Shown here: in pieces, positions 45,596-54,856 of the stretch
Numbering within the stretch: the first letter of the stretch is position 1
Layout: each line of letters begins with the position of its first letter
Source: Carposina sasakii
Taxonomy: Eukaryota; Arthropoda; Insecta; Lepidoptera; Carposinidae
Assembly (NCBI GenBank): GCA_014607495.2
Contig: CP053152.1
Span: 12,073,899 to 12,137,898, forward strand
DNA length: 64,000 nucleotides
Reading direction: 5' to 3'
Position numbers and translations under genes: made by a program
The notes under the pieces: model-generated
The model's input: the letters and a program-made list of their open reading frames with translations, nothing else
Database searches by the model: none
Told to the model about the DNA's origin: nothing

Positions 45596-48500
45596 TCAAC
45601 CAGATGAAATGGGCAGTGGGCAAATTCTGTTAAAGGCCCTCTTTACAATTCCAGTGGATGTTCTAATGTCGGCTACCCGAACGATGCCGTCAGGCCCCGG
45701 GTGAACGGCGACGATTCTCCCTAATCTCCATTTAAGCGGAGGCAGTTGCTCCTCCTTCAGCACCACTAAAGTGTCTAACTTCAATTCGCTCTTGCCAGAA
45801 CGCCACTTAACCCTATGTTGTAATTCAGAAACATACTCCGTACTCCATCTTGTCCAGAAATGTTGGCGGAGTTGTTCTATTCGTTGGAAACGATTATTCA
45901 CGGAGTGATTGGTTAAATCTGGCTGTGGTAAACTAGTGAGTGGCCGCCCAATCAAAAAGTGACCTGGTGTGAGCGGCGTGCAGTCTGCAGGATCGGAAGA
46001 AAGCGGAGTCAGCGGCCGAGAATTCAAAATGGCTTCGATTTGCGTGAGAATGGTGTTAAGTTCCTCGTAAGTTAAGTTACAGTTTCCCAACACTCGAATT
46101 AAATGAAACTTGGTCGACTTTACGCCCGCCTCCCAGAGTCCACCGAAGTGTGGAGTATATGCCGGTACAAAATGAAAGGCTATACCATCATTTGCTAAAC
46201 TTTCACCTAAAGAATTGCAATTCGATTTTAAAAATTTTGAAATGTCGTTGTATGCACCAACGAACGAAGTGCCGTTATCCGAATATATATTTAAGGGTTT
46301 ACCTCTTCGCGATATAAACCTGCGCAGAGCTAATAAAAAACAATTACTCGTCAAGTCTCCCACTAACTCTAAATGAATGGCTTTAGTCGCAAAACATACA
46401 AAAATTGCGATGTACACTTTCACCAATCTACATCCTCGACCTTGACGATTTGCAGACATGATAGGACCGGCGTAATCAACACCGACACTCTCGAATGGGA
46501 AACTTGCTATTAGGCGCTGTCGCGGCAGATTACCCATCAAGGGAGTGACAATCTTACCTCTCATGCGACTACATCGGACGCATTTATAATAGCAAGCCTT
46601 TGCTAAGTTTCGACCTCCTATAGGCCAAAAGGTCTCCCTAATAGTAGCGAGTAATAACTGCGGACCCGCATGTAGTAATTTTTTATGTTCATATTCGAAC
46701 AACAGCTTAGTTAATATATGAGTGGACTGTAATAATATAGGATGTTTTTTATTATATGAGAAGTCAGAATTGTCAAGACGTCCTCCTACTCGCATTATCC
46801 CTTTTTCATCTAAATAAACATTATATTTAATTAAAGGACTTTTCTTAGGTAAATCCTTATTTTGCAAGAGTAATTTATATTCTGGAAAGGACTCAAACTG
46901 ACAATTTATAATGATTAAATTAAAAGCATTATTCAATTCTTCTTCACTTAAAAAATTAAATGAATTAGGCTGCTTTCTGCAGCGATTAATAAATCTTAAA
47001 ACAAAAGCGACAGAACGAATTAGTCGCATATAATTTGAAAAACGACAAAAGTCGATCAAACTGACGTTGCTTCCCGCATCATCAATAATAGTATGTAATA
47101 TGATATCAGATTTCATTTCCGGTAAGATTTGAAGATGTTTGGGTTGAAAAGGTAACTGCATCGGTTCATTCTTCAAAAAATCGGGACCGTTCCACCATAA
47201 ATCACAATTTTGCAGGAGGCTAATATCAATGCCACGTGATATTAGGTCTGCTGGATTTTTGCCAGTTGGAACGTGTAACCATTGACAATTTCCTGCCCTC
47301 TCTAGAATTTCAGCAACGCGGTTGCGTACGAAAGGCTGAAGCTTAGATGGGAGGATCTGTAACCAGCTCAGCACGATGGTGGAGTCAGTCCAGAAATAGA
47401 CTGAATGTATTTTACATCGTAACGCATTGATAACCTTCTCATAAAGGCGAGTTCCAACGAGGGCGCCACACAACTCCAGCCTCGGAATCGTGGTGGGCTT
47501 AATTGGTGCCACTCGACTTTTAGCTGTTAACAAGCGAACCATGACCTCACCATTACCGTTGATGCTACGAACATACATACAAGCACCGTACGCACGTTCT
47601 GATGCATCCGAAAAAATGTGTAATTGTGACACAGTATTTGAGACAATGAAAACCATGCGAGGTAGTTGAATATTATTCACAAGTGGCAACGACTTTAAAA
47701 TATCACTCCAACATTTTGAAATTTCTGGAGGTAAAGGTTCATCCCAAGACAACTTTAGCAACCATAATTTCTGCAGCAACATTTTCATGGTGATCACAGC
47801 AGGAGCCAATAAACCTAAGGGGTCAAAAATTTGTGCAATAACAGAAAGTAAATCGCGCTTAGTGTTGCCATTTGGTGAAATTGAACCTATCTGGAAACAG
47901 AGTTTATCGGAATGTGCATGCCAACCAAGACCTAATAGCTTAGTGGGTTCTTGAGATCCGATATTTAAATCAAGTGATGCGTGAAGACAGTCAGAAACCA
48001 ATCGAGGATCATTTGATTTCCATTTTCGTAATGGCATGCAAGCTGATTCAAGTGCGTTTATTACTCCTATTTTAATACTCATTACATCATCCAAATCATC
48101 ACCACCAGTAAGTAAATCATCTACATAAAAATCATGCTGAATGACCTCGGAAATTTTAGAATTACTGCAATCTAGACCGATCTGCTTTATACACCGTGTG
48201 GCAAGAAAGGGAGCACTAGCTGTGCCGTAAGTAACGGTGTTCAGCTGAAAGGTTTTGACAGTTTCGGACAAATTATTGCGCCAGAGGATTTGCTGCAAAT
48301 GCCTATCAGATGGATGAACTACAACCTGTCGATACATTTTCTCGACATCGGCAGATAAGATGTACTTGTGTTGCCTAAATCTGAGTATTATAGATAAAAG
48401 ATCATCCTGAATTGTTGGACCAATCATCTGAATATCATTGAGAGAAACTCCCGACGACGTAGGACAACTCGCATTATACACTACCCTCAACTTTGTGGTG

Positions 48501-50821
48501 GCACTACCCTCCCGCATAACTCCATGGTGAGGTATAAAATACGCGTTGCGAGTAGGTTCAAGTTGTTGACATTCAGACATATGACCCAACATTTGATATT
48601 CAAGCAGGAAGTCATAGTACATTTTAGATAATTCAGGCTTACTTTTTAATCTACGCTCTAAAGAAAACAAACATTGAGTAGCTCGTTGTACTGAATTTCC
48701 TAAAACATCAGGATTTCGCTTAAGCGGTATACGAACACAAAAACGTCCATCACTTAAACGACATGTATTTTTGACAAAATGCTCCTCACATAACTTTTCC
48801 TCAGGTGAAAACTGAAAGGACTGTGAGTTGACCTCTTCTAATTGCCAAAATCGAGTTAAATCTAAATTGTTATCTGCAGACTCGATATGCTTGTCAGATA
48901 CATTAGTCAAATTACATCTAATGTCGCTTGTGAGCAATGCTACATGACGTTGAGAAGTTACCGGGCCAGATATGACCCACCCTAACATTGTTTCAAAGAG
49001 CACAGGCTGTTTATCGCCTAATTTTATTCTTCGCGATCCTAACAAATCCCAGAAGATATCTGCTCCTATCAACATGTCAATATGTGCAGGCTTATAAAAT
49101 GTGGGATCCGCTAAACAAATATTTGAGGGTATATTTAGATTTTTGATATCAATTTGACGATTCGGCAAACAAGTGGTGATTGAAGGTAAAATGAAACAAT
49201 TAAATTTAATAGAAAAACTCTCATCTAACGATTTCACATTTATACGACACATTTTACATATATGTGAGGTAACGTTATTAATGCCAAGAATTGATTTATC
49301 TGTTTGGCAGGTTTTTAAATTTAATTGTTTAGAAAGTTTTTCCGTTATCAGACACGATGTGCTACCGCTATCAAGTACGGCGCGGGCAATATGTGCGCGA
49401 CCAGTATCATCAAATAATTTAATTAAAGCGGTGGACAGTAATACATCATCATGCTGTATAATATCACTCGAAGTGACGTTTGCGGACAATGCTAAATTAT
49501 GGTTCGAAGTGTTCGACATAGTGGACAATGGAGCTGACGATGAATTCGAAGGATCAGCAGGTAAATTTACATTTTCATTACGTAATTTGTTATTAGATTT
49601 AAACTCATTCGAATGGATAAGTGTATGGTGTCGATGTTTACATATTTTACAACCTTGTTTTTTGCAGCGATTTGCAAAATGACCTGCATTAAAACAATTA
49701 TAGCAAATCTTATAGTTAGGCAGTGCCTTCAGTCGCGCTTCATTACTTAAAGCAAGAAAATGAGGACAATTTGATAAGCTGTGGTCATGCTTGCAATTAG
49801 GACAACTTTTTTGCAATGAATATATATTGGAATTATTTTGTACAGATACCATTGATTTTAATTTAGAATGCGACTTGTTATTTGACATTAAGTTATTATT
49901 ACGTGACAATTCCAATATTTCGATCAAGTCGGCTCGACTGCGAATAAAACTAATAAAAGTCGATAATGCAATTGTCTCCTTTTTGTCAACACGACCCTTA
50001 AACTCTTCCCATTCTCGATAACTTTTTTGGTCCATCTTTTGAGTGACAATATGAATTAACAGCGTGTCCCAATACTGGACTGGCTCGCCTAACGACTCCA
50101 ATGCTCGCAAATTTTTGAAGAGGTGGTCAATTAAACGCTTGAAGACAACAGAAGACTCCTTTGTAATACAATCAATATTAAATATAGCCGAAACATGATT
50201 TTGTATTAATAAATGCTTATTATTAAATCGCTCACATAGTAATTTCCATGCCACAGAGTAATTTTGGGCAGAAAACTCAACTGATTGAATAACAATAGCG
50301 GCAGATCCCTCTAAAGAAGCTCGAAGATAATGAAATTTATTTATCTCGTCTATATCATCATTCGAGTGAATGAGACTAGTGAAAGTGTCGCGAAATTCGA
50401 GCCAGTTATCATAATTTCCGTTAAATTTAGGGAGTTGAATAGTGGGCAACTTGACAAACTGGTGACGATTACTATCACGGATACTCTTATCACTAGTTTC
50501 GGACATCGGGTTACTCGTGTTAAATGCACCTAAAATATTTTGAGCGTTTGCTAGCGCTTGATAATATTGAGACTCAAATTCAGATCGTAAGACATACTGA
50601 GCCTCAACATCATCGACTGTACATTCCAAATGCAATTGTAACTCGTCATACTTTTCGTACAAAGATTCTATCTTACCCATACGCAATTGCAATTCCTTCG
50701 CGTCAGTACTAGACAAATGCTTGTTACTTATTTCTGTACAATAATTGATAAAGCTTGTTAATTGACCTTTATAGCTCCCTCTCTTTTTTACTAGTTCCTT
50801 GATAATGTCATCTCCGGCCAT
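45596..50821 (-). CDS. BEL/Pao gag-pol polyprotein, 1741 residues
   Basis: The first ATG is at 50821 (MAGDDIIKEL); a longer frame exists but has no upstream ATG. Domains by rough residue: coiled-coil-like N-terminus 1-110; DUF1759 gag about 118-265 (LPKFNGNYDNWLEFRDTF); zinc knuckles about 338-405 (CPNCKHDH, CYNCFNAGHFANRC); aspartic protease about 475-600 (LDSGSTSCLI); reverse transcriptase about 770-920 with YVDD near 897; RNase H-like/peptidase A17 region about 960-1250 (FSDASERAYG); integrase zinc-binding region about 1380-1420; integrase core with D (VGVDYAGP), D (YSDNGTSF) and E (LWEAGVK); and a C-terminal DUF5641 (LVVLKEEQLPPLKWRLGRI). All catalytic residues I checked are present and no frame break is seen, so it may be active. 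Length is normal for a BEL polyprotein. It makes the proteins for reverse transcription in virus-like particles and for integration. Confidence 0.97.
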   Translation of the reverse strand: MAGDDIIKELVKKRGSYKGQLTSFINYCTEISNKHLSSTDAKELQLRMGKIESLYEKYDELQLHLECTVDDVEAQYVLRSEFESQYYQALANAQNILGAFNTSNPMSETSDKSIRDSNRHQFVKLPTIQLPKFNGNYDNWLEFRDTFTSLIHSNDDIDEINKFHYLRASLEGSAAIVIQSVEFSAQNYSVAWKLLCERFNNKHLLIQNHVSAIFNIDCITKESSVVFKRLIDHLFKNLRALESLGEPVQYWDTLLIHIVTQKMDQKSYREWEEFKGRVDKKETIALSTFISFIRSRADLIEILELSRNNNLMSNNKSHSKLKSMVSVQNNSNIYSLQKSCPNCKHDHSLSNCPHFLALSNEARLKALPNYKICYNCFNAGHFANRCKKQGCKICKHRHHTLIHSNEFKSNNKLRNENVNLPADPSNSSSAPLSTMSNTSNHNLALSANVTSSDIIQHDDVLLSTALIKLFDDTGRAHIARAVLDSGSTSCLITEKLSKQLNLKTCQTDKSILGINNVTSHICKMCRINVKSLDESFSIKFNCFILPSITTCLPNRQIDIKNLNIPSNICLADPTFYKPAHIDMLIGADIFWDLLGSRRIKLGDKQPVLFETMLGWVISGPVTSQRHVALLTSDIRCNLTNVSDKHIESADNNLDLTRFWQLEEVNSQSFQFSPEEKLCEEHFVKNTCRLSDGRFCVRIPLKRNPDVLGNSVQRATQCLFSLERRLKSKPELSKMYYDFLLEYQMLGHMSECQQLEPTRNAYFIPHHGVMREGSATTKLRVVYNASCPTSSGVSLNDIQMIGPTIQDDLLSIILRFRQHKYILSADVEKMYRQVVVHPSDRHLQQILWRNNLSETVKTFQLNTVTYGTASAPFLATRCIKQIGLDCSNSKISEVIQHDFYVDDLLTGGDDLDDVMSIKIGVINALESACMPLRKWKSNDPRLVSDCLHASLDLNIGSQEPTKLLGLGWHAHSDKLCFQIGSISPNGNTKRDLLSVIAQIFDPLGLLAPAVITMKMLLQKLWLLKLSWDEPLPPEISKCWSDILKSLPLVNNIQLPRMVFIVSNTVSQLHIFSDASERAYGACMYVRSINGNGEVMVRLLTAKSRVAPIKPTTIPRLELCGALVGTRLYEKVINALRCKIHSVYFWTDSTIVLSWLQILPSKLQPFVRNRVAEILERAGNCQWLHVPTGKNPADLISRGIDISLLQNCDLWWNGPDFLKNEPMQLPFQPKHLQILPEMKSDIILHTIIDDAGSNVSLIDFCRFSNYMRLIRSVAFVLRFINRCRKQPNSFNFLSEEELNNAFNLIIINCQFESFPEYKLLLQNKDLPKKSPLIKYNVYLDEKGIMRVGGRLDNSDFSYNKKHPILLQSTHILTKLLFEYEHKKLLHAGPQLLLATIRETFWPIGGRNLAKACYYKCVRCSRMRGKIVTPLMGNLPRQRLIASFPFESVGVDYAGPIMSANRQGRGCRLVKVYIAIFVCFATKAIHLELVGDLTSNCFLLALRRFISRRGKPLNIYSDNGTSFVGAYNDISKFLKSNCNSLGESLANDGIAFHFVPAYTPHFGGLWEAGVKSTKFHLIRVLGNCNLTYEELNTILTQIEAILNSRPLTPLSSDPADCTPLTPGHFLIGRPLTSLPQPDLTNHSVNNRFQRIEQLRQHFWTRWSTEYVSELQHRVKWRSGKSELKLDTLVVLKEEQLPPLKWRLGRIVAVHPGPDGIVRVADIRTSTGIVKRAFNRICPLPISSG

Positions 50822-51820
50822 TCTGGGAGTCGAGCGCAATGAACCTGGAATTTATACAATGAAAAATGTAAACAATAGGTATAAGCACTAATGGAGTGTA
50901 CTCAGAAACCTACTTATTGATTAACAACCTGTAAGTAGTTACTTTGCAATGAAGTGCAACAATTTATCAATAAGTAGTACTACCTAATAACTGCTACTTT
51001 ATCTTAAACTATTTAATGTGACTGCCTTTTAATGTGAATTAAATGTAAATAGACACTAGCACTTGAAATAATTATTGTTAAGTACTCTAAATTGATATTA
51101 TATACCTACTTACACGTCACAAATAATGTGAATAACTATTCAAACAATCACTGAAATTATAAATTAAGCTGTATATAGTAGTAGGTAATAGTGATAACTG
51201 TATGTACCGATTTTAAAGTACTATAGCAACTTAATTACTGTGTTATTTTAAGAATAGTTAAGCTATACACTTATGTTCAATGTAATAAAGAATTACTAAA
51301 AATGTATTCATAAAATCAATAATAAAGATAAATGATGTAGCAAGAATGCTAACTATACTGTTATTAAGTACAATTTTAACTTGATTATTGTAAAATAATG
51401 GTGAAATACAAGTCTTGTATGAACAATACAAAGTGATTTAGCTGTTTAATAACGAATTACTAAAAGTATTTTCACAAAATCAATAATTAAGATAAATAAT
51501 GTAGCAAGGATGCTAACTATACTGTTATAAAGTACAATTTTAACTTAATTACTGGAAAATAATGGTGAAATACAATGAACAGTTCGTAGGTGATTTTAGG
51601 TACCTAGGCGAAATAAATGTACTAACCTGATATATAACCGTTGATTAACACTTATTATTACCTGATCGAGTGCTGGGTTATTTTTAAATACCAAATAATG
51701 ACTTAACACCATGTATTAACTCCATTCACAATAGCACAGGTTAACCTTATGCACAATCCTCCGTTAAATTGCCAATCTTCTTGAATTTTATCTCGAAATA
51801 ACACAGATCTTCGTTATTAA
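50822..51820 (-). other. BEL leader with internal tandem repeat
   Basis: About 1 kb of AT-rich leader lies between the primer site and the gag ATG. It carries two imperfect units of about 164 bp (about 51283-51414 and 51447-51577) sharing GCTAACTATACTGTTAT and AAAATAATGGTGAAATACAA. The leader may carry packaging or initiation signals; this is inferred from position only. Confidence 0.7.
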
Positions 51821-51821
51821 G

Positions 51822-51845
51822 AAATCCGGCTTCGATCCAGGACCA
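51822..51845 (-). other. BEL primer-binding site, tRNA-Tyr-like with insertion
   Basis: Directly inside the 5' LTR, the plus strand ends in AGGACCA and is preceded ten-plus bases upstream by AAATCCGGCT. Both blocks match the 3' end of insect tRNA-Tyr (AAATCCGGCTCGAAGGACCA, from memory), but TCGATCC replaces CGA between them, a net gain of 4 nt. Confidence 0.55.
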
Positions 51846-52024
51846 TGTTTTGGGCGTTTCAGGAGTGGATGGATTTGAAAAAATACGATGTTAATTTTAG
51901 ACAATGTGTATTGCTGATCGGTACACAGGCAAGTGAAGTAAAAAATATAAATCCCTTATTAGATAGTATTTGATGCATCACGAGAAACCAGTTTGCTTTA
52001 CTCATTTTGCAAGGCGTTTCAACA
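51846..52024 (-). repeat. BEL 5' LTR
   Basis: Identical to the 3' LTR at 45390-45568, and followed by the target duplication TGTGC at 52025-52029. Confidence 0.95.
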
Positions 52025-52029
52025 TGTGC

Positions 52030-53695
52030 AATTAAAAATATATCTTAAACAAATTCCTTATTATTTAATTCAGGCGTGATAATAACACATTATGTGGTGA
52101 TAACCTTTGTAGCTGAACCTACTCAAGTTCATAATATTAATAAAAGGTACCTAAATAGACCGTCTATATCTACAGTTAAATTGCTTTGGATCGGCCATAG
52201 ATAACTAGCCATATGAAATACAGATCGATAAATAATTGATTTCGAGACACCTTCAATCAAGTTTCGATATACTTCAATAACTTGTAAAAATCCAATTAAA
52301 ATAGACGCAGTAAAACTCACAGAATTCACAGACCAGTTTGATGGTCGACTACCTTTAATTATTTTCAACACTCATAACCAATTAACTATGAAATGGATCA
52401 GTTACTCAGATTCAATTTACAGCCACATACATTACTTAACTTAAAAGCGTTAAAAGAGTAGATACATTCATATAAAGGGTGTTTGTGGCAGCCAGACAAA
52501 TGATTGATGGTTCTGAGTCGAAAACCACAGAAAATTTTCTCAGGAAAATCACAGTATTTTTCCGCCTTTTATTTTTTCAGGAAATGAATACATAATTTAG
52601 TTTTGTTTAATTAGGCCTTAGATTATGGCTTTTCGAAAAAAGATGCTCTCAAAAAAGTTCCAATAACCTATCAACCCTAAAGAGTCAAAGGTGATCCAAA
52701 AAAACACCAATGTATCACACAATAACCAATAAGCCCATTTAACCAGTCACAGGGTCGCCCGATACAATTGGCGCGGAATGCAAAGTTTACTGATAATCAA
52801 ATTAAAATGCATTTCCTGCGAGTAATAACACTGACGTATAACTCAACACAATGGTACTTGTTTACCATTTCATTATTAGCCTAGCTGTCACCCACACCCT
52901 GTACAGTTAGAATTTTTTTACCATTACTTACTTAATTATTGAGCTTTATGAATCTGATATGTATTTAAATCTGTTAGTGGAAAACATAAAATAGAATGCT
53001 ATAATCTGTGAAAGAAGTCTGGGATTCGTACACCAATTTAAATATTTTACATTTACACTGGGTCTTTTCTAAATAATAGCAAATTGCTTTTCAATTTTAT
53101 CAACACTTTACGAGTACGATTAGTTTCACAAAGAGAGCCAAACTTGTCGGCACCGCTTTCTAAACCACCATTAATCTCAGTTGGTAGGCAATTTCACCTC
53201 TTATTATCTCATTTGGGGGGAATTTAATGCAACAATGACTGTTTCTTAATTTCATTACCACCCACTGCCTCAGCAGGGCCGGCCGGCGTCGTCTCGTAAC
53301 AATGTTTTATTGTGCTCCAATGGAAACAAATTAACGCAATGACCGAGTGAAATTTGTTGGTGAATCATGTATAGGAAACGGCTATGTTTCACGGTTTGAT
53401 ATGCGGCTAATTAGTGAAGTTTTGATTTTTTAAGTTAAGGTATAGAACTAGTTCCAGACCTCTGTTATGATGATCTGGAAAGAAGGGAAGGTCTCTGCTT
53501 TGAAGCCGGTTTGCCATCTGCACCTTTAATCAAGGTCAACGCACAGTTAAACTTTTTGTAAAAGATTGACTTTCCGTTTCCTTTAAGGAACTTTCTTTCA
53601 ATTACACAAAATAACATTAAAAAAATATCGTCGATGAAGTGACAATACCTCCTATCTAACATTTTTTTACAAATCAACTTTTTTAATGCAATATA
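52030..53695. other. No gene; unique block upstream of fng
   Basis: No CDS supported. 53130-53360 is unique and includes a GC patch (GCAGGGCCGGCCGGCGTCGT); it could be part of the fng regulatory region. TACGAGTA occurs at 53109-53116. Confidence 0.35.
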
Positions 53696-54076
53696 CAGGG
53701 TGATTTTTGGTCGTCAACGTTCCCGAAAACTACGGAATCTCCTCATCATCACGATCATTTTTCTCCATGGAAGCATACCTGGGAAGTGTCTGGTTTCCAA
53801 AATATTAGGGTCCAAAGTTGAGTAAATAGACTGCGTTTTTCTGCATAAATGCACATAGACGCGCGTAGCAGGATTTTTTCACGAAAAATAATTAATATCT
53901 GTCTATAAAAAAACTAACATAAACACTAGACACTATAAATTTCGCACGATCAAGGAATTTAAAAAAAAAAATCAAAAAAAAATTTTTTTTTCCCAGCATT
54001 CTTTTTTGCATAAACTTACTTTATTTCATGTATAGAGTACGTACCCTTCGTTAAAGGTGGCCACAAAAAAACACTA
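53696..54076 (-). mobile_element. MITE copy 4 (CAGGATG family)
   Basis: TA|CAGGGTGATTTTTGGTCGTC on the left; collinear in reverse with 15005-15379 through CTCCATGGAAGCATACCTGG and GTACGTACCCTTCGTTAAAG. The right end is decayed (ACACTACTAG in place of ACATCCTG). It lies about 690 bp upstream of the fng start codon. Confidence 0.75.
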
Positions 54077-54429
54077 CTAGTACTAGTCCTTATAATTCAA
54101 TTTCGCATGAACTGTTTTCTTCTCCTGTAAAATAAGCATATCGACAGTTAGGAGGTATTGTTACTTCATCGACGATATCCATATTATATTCAAAGCTACA
54201 GTAACTTGTAATAGAACTAATACGATAAAAGCTCGATTCGATAAAGCATATTTGAATTAATAAGATATTAATAATTAAATCCTATATATATCACCTTAAA
54301 AAACAAATAAGACATTATCGTGTTTTTAGGATTAACCAAAAACGTCCACCTGTATTGTATCTTTTGTGCTTAAAGTTAAAAGGGCAAAACGTTTTCGATG
54401 TTGCATAAACAATTACCTGATCATTAACA

Positions 54430-54764
54430 TGGGTGTCGCTGGCAGCGGGCTGCAGTTCGCGGACAGGCGCGCGCGCAGGTAGGAGACTCAAGAAAAAAGG
54501 GACAGTAATATCGCATCTCTCCCTTACACCACGTGGTGGGGCGGCTTTGCGGAGGCGCGGGCAAGCAGGCGTGTGTTTGCTGTCTGCCTGTGCTACATTT
54601 TTATTCAGTTTGTAACTGTTCCTTGAAGCCGCGACACTGCGCCGCGATTGTTGAGCTCTGCTCCTGCTAACTTTTTTAAACTGTGCATTGATAACAACAG
54701 TCTAACAGATGAGTGATAAGGTGATCCATGTGCAACTTTACCAGCGCTTCGGTGCCAGCCTGCT
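54430..54764 (+). promoter_or_regulatory. fng promoter/5' leader region
   Basis: A sharp rise in GC content compared with both sides marks the start of the gene. It holds a perfect 12-bp palindrome CACCACGTGGTG (54527-54538, E-box core CACGTG) and an arthropod initiator-like TTCAGTTTG at 54604-54612, with no clear TATA box or DPE at the right distance. CAG|GTAGGA near 54478 could be a splice donor of an untranslated exon. The true transcription start is not determined. Confidence 0.5.
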
Positions 54765-54783
54765 ATGGGAAGGCGAGGTGTAA
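54709..54783 (+). other. uORF 1 overlapping the fng start
   Basis: ATG at 54709 opens a 24-codon frame ending TAA at 54781-54783. It is in a different frame from fng and overlaps its ATG at 54765. Confidence 0.6.
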
Positions 54784-54856
54784 TAAAAACAGCGGTTGTA
54801 CTCTTACTGTTTGGGTATTGCAGTCTGTTAATTTACCAACGAGGAGAACCTTTTAA
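54728..54856 (+). other. uORF 2 overlapping the fng start
   Basis: ATG at 54728 opens a 42-codon frame ending TAA at 54854-54856. It is also out of frame with fng and spans its start codon. Confidence 0.6.

Larger units (their letters stand above)
45390..52024 (-). mobile_element. Intact BEL/Pao LTR retrotransposon, 6635 bp
   Basis: It has 179-bp LTRs that I find identical base for base, TG...CA ends, a 5-bp target duplication TGTGC on both sides, a primer-binding region, a polypurine tract next to the 3' LTR (CGCCCGGGGGCA on the minus strand, 45569-45580) and one unbroken gag-pol frame. Identical LTRs mean a very young insertion. The element has no env-like frame. It reads right to left: 5' LTR 51846-52024, leader 50822-51845, gag-pol 45596-50821, 3' LTR 45390-45568. 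Confidence 0.97.

Noticed and set aside
49173..50712. Several plus-strand frames of 60-170 codons
   Set aside because: They are antisense shadows of the BEL gag-pol frame.
54433..54615. Separate 60-codon protein upstream of fng
   Set aside because: It lies in the GC-rich leader, has no ATG matching a conserved start and no domain; high GC makes long frames likely.
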